A stretch of DNA of 64,000 nucleotides from Meridianimarinicoccus sp. MJW13 (GTDB lineage: Bacteria > Pseudomonadota > Alphaproteobacteria > Rhodobacterales > Rhodobacteraceae): positions 186,001 through 250,000 of the forward strand of contig NZ_JACNMU010000006.1 in NCBI RefSeq assembly GCF_014901205.1, read 5' to 3'. The notes under the pieces are model-generated. The model ran no database searches. It saw only the letters and a program-made list of their open reading frames with translations, and was not told the DNA's origin. Shown here in pieces: positions 1 to 9,800 of the stretch (positions within the stretch are counted from its first letter, which is position 1; the number at the start of each line of letters is the position of its first letter). A program made the translations under genes and the position numbers.

Positions 1-437
1 CCCAGCGACAGGCTGAGAACGCCGTCCTGATCGCGTGACAGGGCGACGGCCAGCCCACTGGCCCGCACCGCCTTGATCCGCGCCCGCCCCTGCAAAAGAT
101 CGTCCCGGCTGAGCACCATTTCCAACTGGTCCAGCGACAGGGCATCGGTGTCGTCCGCGCCGCGAAACACCACGCCCGTGGCCACCACCACCGGCACGAA
201 TCCCTCGCGCAGGTCCAGCGCGATGCTGTCGATATGCGCGTCCAGATCCAGCGCGGCGGATTCGGTGCTGAGATGATCCGCCACCATTCCGGCCAGCCAG
301 TGCGGCGCGGGAACCGAGCCATTCCGCGCGCCCCACAACAGCACCGCCAGAACGACAACCACGATCAGCGCCAGACGCCACGTCCACCGCATCGCCCAGT
401 GCAGAACCGTTCCAAGCCATCGCAACAGAAGTTTCAT
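1..437 (-). CDS. AsmA/YhdP-like inner-membrane protein, DUF3971 type (N-terminal part, runs off the left edge)
   Basis: Reading the minus strand from the ATG at 435-437 gives 145 codons with no stop before the window edge. The product starts with a short basic stretch, then one hydrophobic segment at about residues 19-37, then a periplasmic-looking region with alternating hydrophobic strands. This matches the start of the AsmA-like, DUF3971-containing proteins that span the envelope and are linked to lipid traffic or outer-membrane integrity in other proteobacteria. Only the N-terminus is visible, so the family call rests on layout. It is divergent from bcp; the 112 bp between them must hold both promoters. 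Confidence 0.6.
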   Translation of the reverse strand, partial: MKLLLRWLGTVLHWAMRWTWRLALIVVVVLAVLLWGARNGSVPAPHWLAGMVADHLSTESAALDLDAHIDSIALDLREGFVPVVVATGVVFRGADDTDALSLDQLEMVLSRDDLLQGRARIKAVRASGLAVALSRDQDGVLSLSL

Positions 438-549
438 CGCCGCTACCCTAGCTTGTCGCCAAATCGGTACCAAGCAGGCTCTGCCGCTGGACATTGCCGC
501 AGCCGTTCTAGACTAACGGGCTGAACTCTTGAAACCGGAAGGAAACCCG

Positions 550-1017
550 ATGATCGAGACCGGCCAGACCGCCCCGGAGTTTACCCTGCCCCAAGATGGC
601 GGCGAGGATGTGACCTTGTCGAAATTGCGGCCCAAGACTGTGGTTCTGTATTTCTACCCGCGCGATGACACCAGCGGCTGCACAAAGCAAGCCATCGGGT
701 TTACCGAGAAGCTGGCCGACTTCGACGCAGCGGGCGCAGTGGTGCTGGGGGTGTCCAAGGATACCGTCGCCAAACACGGAAAGTTCCGTACCAAGCATGA
801 TCTGGGCGTGCACCTGCTGTCGGACGCTGAAAGCGATGTCTGCGAGCAGTACGGCGTTTGGGTCGAGAAATCCATGTATGGCCGCACCTACATGGGCATC
901 GAACGCGCCACCTTCCTGATCGACGGCACCGGCACGGTGCAGCAGATCTGGCGCAAGGTGAAAGTGCCGGGCCATGTGGAGGCCGTGCTGGACGCGGTGC
1001 GCGCACTCGGATCATGA
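550..1017 (+). CDS. bcp: Thioredoxin-dependent thiol peroxidase (peroxiredoxin Q/BCP family)
   Basis: A 155-residue peroxiredoxin that reduces H2O2 and organic peroxides in the cytoplasm using thioredoxin. The peroxidatic cysteine is Cys44 in TSGCTKQA. The ATG at 550 has an AAGGAA Shine-Dalgarno and gives the usual BCP start (IETGQTAPEF); a TTG at 529 also opens the frame but is less likely. Odd point: many BCPs carry a resolving cysteine five residues after the peroxidatic one, and here that position (49) is Ile. The only other cysteine is Cys98, so the protein resolves through another cysteine or works as a 1-Cys enzyme. The stop overlaps the next start (ATGA), implying co-translation with the DUF455 gene. 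Confidence 0.93.
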   Translation: MIETGQTAPEFTLPQDGGEDVTLSKLRPKTVVLYFYPRDDTSGCTKQAIGFTEKLADFDAAGAVVLGVSKDTVAKHGKFRTKHDLGVHLLSDAESDVCEQYGVWVEKSMYGRTYMGIERATFLIDGTGTVQQIWRKVKVPGHVEAVLDAVRALGS

Positions 1018-1850
1018 CCGACACGTTCGACCCGCCCGGAACCGTCGCCGACTGCGCCGTGGCGGTGCTGACCTGCGCCGATGGCCGTCGCAAGGCGGCC
1101 ATGACGCGCGCTTTCGCCGCCCATTGGCGGGCGGCGCGCGATGCGGGCACACCGATGCCCATGGGCCGCGCCACCCCGCCGCTGCGCCCGGCCCGTCCCG
1201 AAAAGCCCGAATTGCTGTCGCCGCGCGATGTGCCGCGCCGCCGTCCGGGCTCTCCCGTGGGGCGGATCGCGATTCTGCACGCCATCGCCCATATCGAGTT
1301 GAACGCGGTCGATCTGCACTGGGACATCCTTGCCCGTTTTGCCGACACCCCCATGCCGCCCGGCTTTGCCGAGGATTGGGTGCGCGCCGCCGACGAGGAG
1401 GCCAAGCATTTCAACCTGGTCTGCGACCGTCTGGAGGCCATGGGCAGCCACTATGGTGCCCTGCCCGCCCATGCTGGCATGTGGCGCGCCGCCGAGGACA
1501 CGGCAGACGACCTGATGGGCCGGCTGGCCGTGGTGCCCATGGTGCTGGAAGCCCGCGGTCTGGACGTGACGCCGGGCATGATCGAGATCTTCCGCAAGGC
1601 CAAGGATCCCGAGACCGTTGCGGCGCTTGAGGTCATCTACGCCGAAGAAGTCGGCCATGTCTCCTATGGCTCGAAATGGTTTCACTTCCTGTGCGGACGG
1701 GCCGACTGCGACCCCAAGACGGTCTTTCACGATCTTGTCCGGCGCTATTTCCACGGCGCACTGAAACCGCCCTTCAACGAGGAAAAACGCGCCGAGGCCG
1801 GCATCCCGCCAGACTTCTACTGGCCACTGGCGGAAGGCGCCGATCGCTAG
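1014..1850 (+). CDS. DUF455 family ferritin-like protein
   Basis: The 278-residue product matches the DUF455 family, whose members have a ferritin-like four-helix fold with carboxylate and histidine residues that could bind two metal ions. Visible candidates are HAIAHIELNAVDLHWD, the EEAKHF segment and EEVGHVSYG, a pattern of E, H and ExxH spacing like di-iron proteins. Substrate and pathway are unknown. The ATG at 1014 overlaps the bcp stop by four bases (ATGA), so it is translationally coupled to a peroxide-detoxifying enzyme. A role in oxidant or metal handling is an inference from that pairing only. Confidence 0.85.
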   Translation: MTDTFDPPGTVADCAVAVLTCADGRRKAAMTRAFAAHWRAARDAGTPMPMGRATPPLRPARPEKPELLSPRDVPRRRPGSPVGRIAILHAIAHIELNAVDLHWDILARFADTPMPPGFAEDWVRAADEEAKHFNLVCDRLEAMGSHYGALPAHAGMWRAAEDTADDLMGRLAVVPMVLEARGLDVTPGMIEIFRKAKDPETVAALEVIYAEEVGHVSYGSKWFHFLCGRADCDPKTVFHDLVRRYFHGALKPPFNEEKRAEAGIPPDFYWPLAEGADR

Positions 1851-1999
1851 AATCAGCGGATTCCCGCCGTTTTTGGGGCAGCAATGATGCCCCATCGCGC
1901 GAACAGACTCCTTTTCTTGTCAAGAAGCCCCGTCCGCGCTATCGCGACGACGGGAATACACGCGGCGGATGCTCCGCCCCACAAGAACAGAGGCGCTAC

Positions 2000-3334
2000 G
2001 TGACGACCCGCACCAGCTCCGACAGACAATCGCTGCTTCACCGGATCTTCCCGGAAAAGCGCATCTTCGTAAAATCGGACAAGGGCACCCGCTTTGTTCG
2101 GCTGGGTCCGCGTCACCATCTTGTGGCCCTGCTTGGCGGCACCGCCATCGTGCTGTGGTCGGTGACCGCCACGTCCTTTCTGGTCATCGACCTTGTGAAG
2201 GGCAGCGGCGAACGCCAGCAGATCGCGCAGGAAAAAGCCGTCTACGAGTCGCGGCTGAATGCCATGGCCGAAGAGCGCGACACCTATCGTCTGGCAGCGC
2301 TTGAGGCACAGGCCAATTTCACCCGCGCGCTGGACGAAATCGGCAACTTCCAGGACACGATCTTTGATTCGGCCCTCAGCCGTCAGGAATTCGCAGCGCG
2401 TCAGGATGCCTTGCGGCGCCTGCTGCGGGATTCGCTGACCGAACGCGATCTGCTGCAGGCCCGGCTGGACACGCTGAGCGCCGACTCCGGCGATGCCACG
2501 CTGGCCGAACTGGATCGCAGCCGGGCCGAGGCCGAACGCACCGTCGCCTTCCTGACCCGCGCCCTTGGCCGCACCGCCGAAGATCGCAACCGTCTTGAGG
2601 CCGAGGCCGGTGAGGCCCGCGTGCAACTGGCCGCGATCCGCAACGATCTGGACACCCGCGACCGCGCCAACGAGCGGATCTTCTCGCAACTGGAAGAAGC
2701 CGTGGTGCTGGCGATGGAACCGCTGGGCAAGATGTTCACCGAGGTTGGCCTGCCACCGTCGGCGATCCTGCGCCAGATGCGCGACCAGTATTCCGGCCAG
2801 GGCGGACCGCTGACGCCGATCTCCTTCTCAACGAAGGATGACGGCAGCAATCCGGACTCGCAGCGCGCCGAGGCGATCCTGACCCATATGGACGACTTGA
2901 ACCTGTACCGCATGGCCGCCGACCAGGTGCCCTTCGCGCAACCGGTGTCCGCCGCCGTGCGTCGCACCTCGGGCTTTGGCTATCGCCGCGATCCGATCCG
3001 GGGCGGCACGCGCCTGCACGCAGGCATGGATTGGGCCGGGGCCTATGGCACCACGGTCAACGCCACCGCCGAGGGGGTTGTGACCCATGCGGGTTGGCAA
3101 TCGGGCTATGGCCGTCTGGTGACCATCTCGCACGGGTTCGGCCTTGAAACCCGCTATGCACATCTGTCCAAAATCACGGTGAAGAAGGGCCAAAGGGTCT
3201 CGCGCGGGGAGAGGATCGGTGCTATGGGGAATTCCGGCCGGTCCACGGGCACGCATCTGCATTATGAAGTGCGCGACAGTGGCACGCCGGTCAATCCGAT
3301 GAAGTATATCAAGGCTGGACGCGATGTTTTCTAA
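2000..3334 (+). CDS. M23 family metallopeptidase (LytM-type murein hydrolase) with N-terminal anchor and coiled coil
   Basis: The likely start is GTG at 2000, preceded by AGAGG; the open frame extends upstream to 1676 but that part overlaps the DUF455 gene. The 444-residue product has a basic N-terminus, a membrane segment at about 41-63, a long helical region at 70-240 rich in Glu, Arg and Ala, and a C-terminal peptidase M23 domain. Zinc ligands are visible: His340 and Asp344 (HxxxD) and His419/His421 (HLHYE). Such enzymes cut peptide cross-links in the periplasm. The last 11 bases overlap the bactofilin start, a pairing known elsewhere to link cell-shape control to localised wall cutting. 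Confidence 0.92.
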   Translation: MTTRTSSDRQSLLHRIFPEKRIFVKSDKGTRFVRLGPRHHLVALLGGTAIVLWSVTATSFLVIDLVKGSGERQQIAQEKAVYESRLNAMAEERDTYRLAALEAQANFTRALDEIGNFQDTIFDSALSRQEFAARQDALRRLLRDSLTERDLLQARLDTLSADSGDATLAELDRSRAEAERTVAFLTRALGRTAEDRNRLEAEAGEARVQLAAIRNDLDTRDRANERIFSQLEEAVVLAMEPLGKMFTEVGLPPSAILRQMRDQYSGQGGPLTPISFSTKDDGSNPDSQRAEAILTHMDDLNLYRMAADQVPFAQPVSAAVRRTSGFGYRRDPIRGGTRLHAGMDWAGAYGTTVNATAEGVVTHAGWQSGYGRLVTISHGFGLETRYAHLSKITVKKGQRVSRGERIGAMGNSGRSTGTHLHYEVRDSGTPVNPMKYIKAGRDVF

Positions 3335-3833
3335 GAACAGGACACCTGAAACGGGACAAAAGCCGGGCGAGACCGAAAAGGCGCCGGACACGCGCCCGAC
3401 CGCGACACCGCAGCCCTCGGCTGGAACAACCCCCGCCCCTGCCCCGCGCGCCAAGCCGCCGGCATCGGTGCTGTCCAGCGACCTGACCATCACCGGCAAC
3501 ATCCGCACCAGCGGCGACGTGCAGGTCGAAGGCCAGATCGAAGGCGACATTCACGCGCATCTGCTGACCGTGGGCGAAACCGCCACGATCAACGGCGAGG
3601 TTGTGGCCGATGACATCGTGGTCAATGGCCATGTGATCGGACGCGTGCGCGGCCTGAAGGTGCGCCTGACATCGACCGCCAAGGTCGAAGGCGACATCAT
3701 TCACAAGACCATCGCGATCGAGAGCGGCGCCCATTTCGAGGGCTCGGTTCAGCGCAAGGAAGACCCGCTGAACGAGGGCAAGGGCCAGCAGCGCCCGGTC
3801 CCGCAGAAACAAGCACCTGTCGCCGAGGGCTGA
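3324..3833 (+). CDS. Bactofilin (polymer-forming cytoskeletal protein)
   Basis: A 169-residue protein with a Pro/Ala-rich, disordered N-terminus (about 1-50), a central bactofilin beta-helix domain (about 50-148) and a short charged tail. The repeated pattern of Gly, Val and Ile every six to seven residues (ITGNI, VEGQIEGDI, INGEVVADDIVVNG) is typical of this right-handed helix. Bactofilins self-assemble without nucleotide into membrane-associated scaffolds that place wall enzymes. Here the gene overlaps an M23 endopeptidase, the enzyme class bactofilins are known to recruit. A strong terminator follows directly. Confidence 0.93.
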   Translation: MFSKNRTPETGQKPGETEKAPDTRPTATPQPSAGTTPAPAPRAKPPASVLSSDLTITGNIRTSGDVQVEGQIEGDIHAHLLTVGETATINGEVVADDIVVNGHVIGRVRGLKVRLTSTAKVEGDIIHKTIAIESGAHFEGSVQRKEDPLNEGKGQQRPVPQKQAPVAEG

Positions 3834-3858
3834 GCCGAAGCTCACAGCGCAAGACAGC

Positions 3859-3885
3859 AAAGCGGGCCCTGGGCCCGCTTTTTTT
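3859..3885 (+). terminator. Rho-independent terminator after the bactofilin gene
   Basis: A nine-base GC-rich perfect inverted repeat (AGCGGGCCC at 3861 against GGGCCCGCT at 3871) is followed by a run of seven T. It ends the M23-bactofilin unit. Confidence 0.9.
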
Positions 3886-3909
3886 ATGGCAGATACCGGG
3901 GATCGAAGG

Positions 3910-4692
3910 TCAGTCGCCCGGATGCACCAGAACCCGGCGATACAGATGCCAGGTGGCATGGCCCAGCACCGGCAGCGCCACGAACAGACCCAGGAACGCC
4001 GGGATCATCGCCAGAAGCACCAGGCCCGCGATGATGGCCGCCCAGGCAATGCTGACCGGAATATTCTGTTGCACCGCCTTGAAGCTGAGCAACATGGCGG
4101 TCATGAAATCGATCTCCTTCTCCAGCAGCAGCGGCAGGCTGAAGGCCGTCAGACCGAACAGGATGAAGGCCAGTATCCCGCCCAGAACCAGTTCCACGGC
4201 GATCATGGTCAGACCGTTTGTCGTGAAGAACGCCTCGTAAGAGCTTGAAATATTTGTCATCACCGACAGGCCCATGAAAAGGGCAAAGATCATGTGCGCC
4301 AGAAAGGTGTAGAACAGGAAATAGACCACGATGATCGCCCCGGCCCAGGGGATCTGCCGATCCTTCTCGCGCCAGACCGCGCCGAAGATCTGGTTGGGAT
4401 CCATCGGGCGATTGTCTTCCAGCCGCCAGCTGACCTCGTACAATCCCACCGCCACGAAGGGCGCGAGAATGGGAAAACCAAGGGCAAGGATTACGGTGCT
4501 CCAGACAAAGCCGCTGGACACGAAAGCCAGGAACAGCCCGCCCAGCACATAGACCGCGCTGAAGATCAGCCCAAAGGTAGGGGCGCGGCGGAAGTCATGC
4601 CAGCCCAGCACAAGAACCTCGCGCAGATCGGACATTGTGATCCGGGCGATCTGGGGGATCGGGGACGCTTCGGGGGCGGTTGTGTCGGTCAT
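3910..4692 (-). CDS. DUF2189 family integral membrane protein
   Basis: A 260-residue polytopic membrane protein matching DUF2189. A short soluble N-terminus carries the family-like LGWHDFRRAP segment at about residues 29-38. Roughly six hydrophobic segments follow, including FGLIFSAVYVLGGLFLAF, AIIVVYFLFYTFLAHMIF and a C-terminal AWAAIIAGLVLLAMIPAFL. The function is unknown. It is transcribed towards the bactofilin terminator, convergent with that unit, and lies downstream of prfB with a 96 bp gap, so it probably has its own promoter or is read through from prfB. Confidence 0.85.
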   Translation of the reverse strand: MTDTTAPEASPIPQIARITMSDLREVLVLGWHDFRRAPTFGLIFSAVYVLGGLFLAFVSSGFVWSTVILALGFPILAPFVAVGLYEVSWRLEDNRPMDPNQIFGAVWREKDRQIPWAGAIIVVYFLFYTFLAHMIFALFMGLSVMTNISSSYEAFFTTNGLTMIAVELVLGGILAFILFGLTAFSLPLLLEKEIDFMTAMLLSFKAVQQNIPVSIAWAAIIAGLVLLAMIPAFLGLFVALPVLGHATWHLYRRVLVHPGD

Positions 4693-4788
4693 CGCTGGGC
4701 CTCCTCCTTGCTCAGACGAGTCCCCAAGAATGCCGAATTGCAGATGTTTGGCAATCGGAAAACACCCCGCAATCGCAGGGCAATCCGA

Positions 4789-5916
4789 TCAGTCGTCCGA
4801 TTGCGCCTCGGAGCGGCTTTTGCCAGCGACATTCATCGCCAAAGTCGCCGCCATGAACTTGTCCAGATCGCCGTCCAGAACGCCCTGGGTGTCCGAGGTT
4901 TCCACGTTGGTGCGCAGATCCTTGACCATCTGGTAGGGCTGCAGGACGTAAGAGCGGATCTGGTTGCCCCACCCCGCGTCGCCCTTGTTCTCGTGCGCCT
5001 CCTGGATCGAGGCGTTCCGGCGATCCAGCTCCATCTGGTACAGGCGCGATTTCAGGGCCTTCATGGCAATGTCGCGGTTCTGGTGCTGGGATTTCTCGGA
5101 GCTGGTCACGACGATGCCGGTGGGCAGGTGGGTGATCCGCACCGCCGAGTCGGTGGTGTTGACGTGCTGGCCGCCCGCACCCGACGAGCGATAGGTGTCC
5201 AGCCGGATGTCCGAGGGGTTCACCTCGATCTCGATATTGTCGTCCACCACCGGATAGACCCAGACCGAGCTGAACGAGGTATGCCGCCGCGCCGCGCTGT
5301 CATAAGGCGAGATGCGCACCAGCCGGTGCACGCCGCTTTCGGACTTCAGCCAGCCATAGGCATTGGGGCCGCTGATCTTGTAGGCCGCCGACTTGATGCC
5401 CGCTTCTTCGCCAGCGCTTTCGGATTGCAGCTCGACGGTGTAGCCGTGCTTTTCGGCCCAGCGGACGTACATCCGCGCCAGCATCGACGCCCAATCGCAG
5501 CTTTCGGTGCCACCCGCGCCCGAGTTGATTTCCAGGAAGGTGTCGTTGCCGTCGGCCTCGCCATCCAGCAGCGCCTCGATTTCTTTTTGTCCGGCGGTTT
5601 CAGCCAGCGCCTTAAGCGCGGTCTCAGCCTCGGACACGACCTCGGCGTCCTCCTCCATCTCGCCCAGTTCGATCAACTCGACGTTGTCGGACAGCTCCTG
5701 CTTGATGTTCTTGTAGGTGTCCATGGCGTCCACCAGCATCTGGCGGTCGCGCATCAGCTTCTGCGCCCGTGTGGGATCGTTCCACAGGTCGGGATCTTCG
5801 GCCATGGCGTTGAATTCTTCCAGACGGTGCGGCGCCGTCTCCCAGTCCAACCGCTGCGCCAGCAGGTTCAACGATTTCTCGACCTCGGCCACGATGTTCT
5901 GAATTTCCGCGCGCAT
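4789..5916 (-). CDS. prfB: Peptide chain release factor 2
   Basis: A 375-residue class I release factor that ends translation at UGA and UAA. The catalytic GGQ is at 248-250. The stop-codon-reading tripeptide is Ser203-Pro204-Tyr205; the E. coli version is SPF, so the third residue differs, a substitution I believe is common in alphaproteobacteria. The whole gene lies in one frame: there is no in-frame UGA near codon 26 and so no autoregulatory +1 frameshift like that in E. coli prfB. The start (MRAEIQNIV) lines up with the usual RF2 N-terminus. Confidence 0.97.
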   Translation of the reverse strand: MRAEIQNIVAEVEKSLNLLAQRLDWETAPHRLEEFNAMAEDPDLWNDPTRAQKLMRDRQMLVDAMDTYKNIKQELSDNVELIELGEMEEDAEVVSEAETALKALAETAGQKEIEALLDGEADGNDTFLEINSGAGGTESCDWASMLARMYVRWAEKHGYTVELQSESAGEEAGIKSAAYKISGPNAYGWLKSESGVHRLVRISPYDSAARRHTSFSSVWVYPVVDDNIEIEVNPSDIRLDTYRSSGAGGQHVNTTDSAVRITHLPTGIVVTSSEKSQHQNRDIAMKALKSRLYQMELDRRNASIQEAHENKGDAGWGNQIRSYVLQPYQMVKDLRTNVETSDTQGVLDGDLDKFMAATLAMNVAGKSRSEAQSDD

Positions 5917-6010
5917 AGCTGTTTTGTCCGTCCTGCATCGGCGGGCGTTTTCCCGCGTTGGAAGGCTGGTTATATCAGCGGCGCGGCCACTGGCAAGGGA
6001 GCCGGGCGGC

Positions 6011-8530
6011 TCAGTAGAGCCCGCCCGAACTGATGGTACCGAAGCCCGCTTTTTTCGGGATCTTCTTGACCTCGCCGGTCGATGTTGTGACCTCGGTCGC
6101 GCTCAGCGCCTCGTCCCGCGAGAACATCGGCAGGTTGCCCCCCATGGCAAAGCCGCCATCTACTGCGTAGCCGAACACAGGGTCGACGCCGTCGCGGAAG
6201 TATTCCGCCACCACGTTTGCGCCGCTGGCGGTATCGGGCAGACGTTGGCCGGTGACCCGGTCGATCTTCAGGAAATAGCCGCCCGGAGGCACTTCGAACG
6301 GGCCGCCGCCATAGATCTTCACGGCTTCCTGCATGAATTCGTTGAACACCGGCCCGCACATGCCGCCCCCCGAGGCCCCGCTTCCCAGCGAGCGCGGATT
6401 GTCATGGCCCATGTAGCAGCCCGCCACGATGTTCGAGGTGAAGCCGACAAACCAGACGTCCTTTTCATCGTTGGTGGTGCCGGTCTTGCCCGCCGTGGGC
6501 ACCGGCAGGTTCACCGTGCGCGCCGCCGTGCCGCGTTCGACCACACCCTGCATCATCGAGGTGATCTGATAGGCGGTGATCGGATCCATGACCTGTTCGC
6601 GGTCCGACACGATCTTGGGCGACAGGCCCGCCGGCACCACAAGGCTGTCGCAATCCAGGCACTGGCGCTGATCGTGGCGATAGATGGTGCGCCCGAAGCG
6701 GTCCTGGATGCGGTCCACCAGCGTCGGTTCGACCCGCTCGCCGCCGTTGGCGAACATGGCATAGGCCGCAACCATGCGGTACAGCGTGGTTTCCTCGGAC
6801 CCCAGAGAGTTCGCAAGGTATGGCTTCATGTCGTCATAGACGCCGAAGGCCTCGGCATGTTCGGCAACCTTGTCCATGCCCACGGCCTGCGCCAGACGGA
6901 TGGTCATCAGGTTCCGCGACCGTTCGATGCCGGTGCGCAGCGGCGTCGGGCCATAGAACTTGTTGGAATAGTTCTTGGGCCGCCAGATTTCGCCGCCGAT
7001 GTTCACCTCGATGGGCGCGTCCACGACGATTGTTGCGGGCGTATAGCCGTTGTCCAGCGCTGTGGCATAGACGAACGGCTTGAACGATGACCCCGGTTGA
7101 CGGGTTGCCTGCGTGGCGCGGTTGAACACCGATTTCTGGTAGCTGAAGCCGCCCTGCATGGCGATCACCCGCCCGGTGTTCACGTCCATGGCCACGAAAG
7201 CGCCCTGGATCTCGGGGATCTGGCGCAGCGACCAATGGCTGATGCCGCCGTCGTCACCGGTGACCGGCTTGACGTAGACCACTTCGCCGAGGCGCAGCAG
7301 ATCGTCGGGCACGCGCGGGCGCGGCTGGCCCCGGCGCGCGGCCCAGGTCAACTCGGACAGCGGGATGAAGTCGGTTTCCGCCACCTCCTGCCCCTCGACG
7401 CCGATGATCGCGCGATCGCCGGTCAGGGACAGCACCACGGCCAGCGCCCAGCCGTCGATGTCGCGCGGCAGGTCGGCCTCTTCCAGCGATATTCGCCAAT
7501 CGATCTCGGTCCCCAGCCGCTCGGGCGGGACGAACAGGTTGTTGCCACGATAGATGCCGCGGCTGCGGTCGTATTTTTCCAGCCCGCGCCGCAAGGCGGT
7601 GGCGGCATGGGCCTGCAAGTCAGGCTCCAGCGTGGAGCGCACGCTGAGACCGCCGGTGAAGAACTCGGCCTCTCCGAAATCGCGGCTCAACTGGCGGCGG
7701 ATCTCGTCTGTGAAATAGTTGCGGGGCGGCAGCGAACGGCGGAAGCTTTCGTATTCCCCGCCCTGCACCGAGCGGATCGGTTGCGCTCGCGCTTCGGTAT
7801 ATTCGGCCTGGGTGATATGACCGTTTTCGTACATCTCGCGCAGAACAAAATTCCGGCGGTCGGTGGCCCGCTCACGCTCGCGCACCGGATGATAGGTCGA
7901 GGGTGCCTTGGGCAGGGCCGCCAGATACGCGGCCTCTTCGATGGTCAGATCGCTGAGCTTCTTGTTGAAATAGGTCTGTGCCGCCGCCGCCACGCCATAG
8001 GAGTTCTGCCCGAGGTAGATCTCGTTCAGATAGAGCTCAAGAATCTGCTCCTTGCTCAGCGTCGCTTCCAGACGGGTGGCCAGGATCAATTCCTTGATCT
8101 TGCGTTCTGCCGACCGGTCCGAGGACAGCAGGAAATTCTTCATCACCTGCTGGGTGATTGTCGACGCCCCGCGCAACGCCCCACCCTGCGCCATGCTCAG
8201 GGCCGCCGCCGCGATGCCCAGCGGGTCATAGCCGCCGTGGGTGTAGAAGTTCTTGTCCTCGGCCGAGATGAACGCCTCTTTCACCAGATCGGGGATTTCG
8301 GACGAGGCCGCGAACAACCGCCGCTCGTGGGCGAATTCGTCAATCAGCTCGCCTTCGTCGGAATAGACCCGGCTGATGGTGGCGGGGGTATACTGGGACA
8401 GCTGTTCGTGATTGGGCAGATCGCGCCCGTACATCCAGAAGACGCCGCCGACGGCAAGCGCCGCCAGAACCGCGCCGATCGTCAGGAAGCTGAAGAACGC
8501 GCCGAAGATGCCAAGAATGAAGCGAAGCAA
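6011..8530 (-). CDS. mrcA: Penicillin-binding protein 1A (bifunctional peptidoglycan synthase)
   Basis: A class A PBP that polymerises lipid II and cross-links the glycan strands at the inner membrane. I place the start at TTG 8530, after GGGAG, giving 839 residues that begin [11 protein letters not shown] and lead straight into the membrane anchor (about 3-32); a further 49 upstream codons are open but are not membrane-protein-like. The GT51 glycosyltransferase domain shows [10 protein letters not shown] and RGASTITQQ. The transpeptidase shows SSFK (Ser481 to Lys484), an SRN box and KTGT (682-685). It is followed by prfB on the same strand. Confidence 0.95.
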   Translation of the reverse strand: MLRFILGIFGAFFSFLTIGAVLAALAVGGVFWMYGRDLPNHEQLSQYTPATISRVYSDEGELIDEFAHERRLFAASSEIPDLVKEAFISAEDKNFYTHGGYDPLGIAAAALSMAQGGALRGASTITQQVMKNFLLSSDRSAERKIKELILATRLEATLSKEQILELYLNEIYLGQNSYGVAAAAQTYFNKKLSDLTIEEAAYLAALPKAPSTYHPVRERERATDRRNFVLREMYENGHITQAEYTEARAQPIRSVQGGEYESFRRSLPPRNYFTDEIRRQLSRDFGEAEFFTGGLSVRSTLEPDLQAHAATALRRGLEKYDRSRGIYRGNNLFVPPERLGTEIDWRISLEEADLPRDIDGWALAVVLSLTGDRAIIGVEGQEVAETDFIPLSELTWAARRGQPRPRVPDDLLRLGEVVYVKPVTGDDGGISHWSLRQIPEIQGAFVAMDVNTGRVIAMQGGFSYQKSVFNRATQATRQPGSSFKPFVYATALDNGYTPATIVVDAPIEVNIGGEIWRPKNYSNKFYGPTPLRTGIERSRNLMTIRLAQAVGMDKVAEHAEAFGVYDDMKPYLANSLGSEETTLYRMVAAYAMFANGGERVEPTLVDRIQDRFGRTIYRHDQRQCLDCDSLVVPAGLSPKIVSDREQVMDPITAYQITSMMQGVVERGTAARTVNLPVPTAGKTGTTNDEKDVWFVGFTSNIVAGCYMGHDNPRSLGSGASGGGMCGPVFNEFMQEAVKIYGGGPFEVPPGGYFLKIDRVTGQRLPDTASGANVVAEYFRDGVDPVFGYAVDGGFAMGGNLPMFSRDEALSATEVTTSTGEVKKIPKKAGFGTISSGGLY

Positions 8531-8591
8531 GGGGGACTCCCGAAGGCCTGTTTGCGCCGATCTATACGCCGGGCGCGCCCAGGGGTCAAAA

Positions 8592-9746
8592 TCACATCTT
8601 GGCCAGCACCGGTTGCCGGGCCATGAAATCTGCCAGACGTTCCAGCCCGAGGGCCATGTCCGATGTGGCCCCGGCATAGGAAAAACGCAAGGTGTGATGG
8701 CCGCGTGCCGGGTCGAAATCCAGCCCCGGCGTCACCGCCACCCCGGTTTCGGACAGGATCTGCGCGGCAAAGGCGCGGCTGTCGTCGGTCAGATGCGACA
8801 CGTCGGCGTAGATGTAGAAGGCCCCGTCAGGCGGTGCAAAGCGGTCGAAACCGGCTTTCGGCAGCCCCTCCAGCAGCAATTTGCGGTTGGCGGCATAGAC
8901 GGCCCGGTTGTCTTCCATCTCGGCCTCGCACTCCAGCGCGGTCAACGCGGCAACCTGGCTGACGTGAGGCGCACAGATGAACATGTTCTGCGCCAGACGT
9001 TCGACGGTGCGCACATGATCTTCAGGCACCACCATCCAGCCGACGCGCCAACCGGTCATCGAAAAATACTTGGAAAACGAGTTAATGACATAGGGCGCGC
9101 CCAGTTCCAGCGCGGAAATCGCCCGGTCGCCGTAGTGCAGCCCGTGATAGATCTCGTCCGAGATGAAGGCGATGTCATGGGCGTCGCAATGATCCATCAG
9201 CGCGTTCAGATGCGGGCCATCCAGGATCGTGCCGGTGGGATTGCCCGGCGAGGCCACAATCAGACCGTCCAGATCGCTGGGCACATCCTCGGGCCGCATG
9301 TGGTGGCCATGGGCGGCATCGGTAGGAATGTCCACTGGCGTCAGGCCAAGCGCCTTCAGGATCTGCCGGTAGGAAGGATAGCCGGGGGCCGCGACGCCGA
9401 CCCGCGCACCGGTGTCGAACAGCGCGGTGAAGGTCAGAAGGAAGGCACCCGACGAGCCCGAGGTGACGATGATCCGCGCCGGATCCAGATCGACCCCGTA
9501 CCAACGGCGGTACAGGTCGGCGATTCCTTGCCGCAGGGCCGGCAGACCAAGCGCCACGGTGTACCCCAGCGGATCGCCGTCCAGTTGCCGAGACAGGGCC
9601 GCACGCGCGCCCTGGGGCGCGGGCGTGGCGGGTTGGCCGATCTCCATATGGATCACGTGACGGCCGTCTGCCTCCATCCGCGCGGCCTGTTGGGCCACGT
9701 CCATCACGATGAAGGGATCAACCGAACTGCGCCTTGAAGTTTTCAT
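8592..9746 (-). CDS. Class I/II pyridoxal-phosphate aminotransferase
   Basis: A 384-residue fold-type I aminotransferase. The PLP lysine is Lys226 in NSFSKYFSMTGWRVGW; other family marks are SPGNPTGT and the SDEIYHGL segment with the pyridine-binding Asp. The start at 9746 has a good GGGAGAG Shine-Dalgarno; 12 further codons are open upstream. The amino donor and acceptor cannot be read from sequence; relatives act on aspartate, alanine or aromatic amino acids. It ends 61 bp before the mrcA start on the same strand and is divergent from the M48 protease gene. Confidence 0.9.
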   Translation of the reverse strand: MKTSRRSSVDPFIVMDVAQQAARMEADGRHVIHMEIGQPATPAPQGARAALSRQLDGDPLGYTVALGLPALRQGIADLYRRWYGVDLDPARIIVTSGSSGAFLLTFTALFDTGARVGVAAPGYPSYRQILKALGLTPVDIPTDAAHGHHMRPEDVPSDLDGLIVASPGNPTGTILDGPHLNALMDHCDAHDIAFISDEIYHGLHYGDRAISALELGAPYVINSFSKYFSMTGWRVGWMVVPEDHVRTVERLAQNMFICAPHVSQVAALTALECEAEMEDNRAVYAANRKLLLEGLPKAGFDRFAPPDGAFYIYADVSHLTDDSRAFAAQILSETGVAVTPGLDFDPARGHHTLRFSYAGATSDMALGLERLADFMARQPVLAKM

Positions 9747-9800
9747 CAAACTCTCCCAAACCGGACGCATATGCGATTGCATCCGCGGAACCCGAGGTCA

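Noticed and set aside
4294-6033. A 579-codon plus-strand frame opposite DUF2189 and prfB
   Set aside because: It lies across two real genes and their spacer, and has the composition of a shadow frame.
7097-8626. A 509-codon plus-strand frame opposite mrcA
   Set aside because: mrcA has all catalytic motifs on the other strand; this frame has none.
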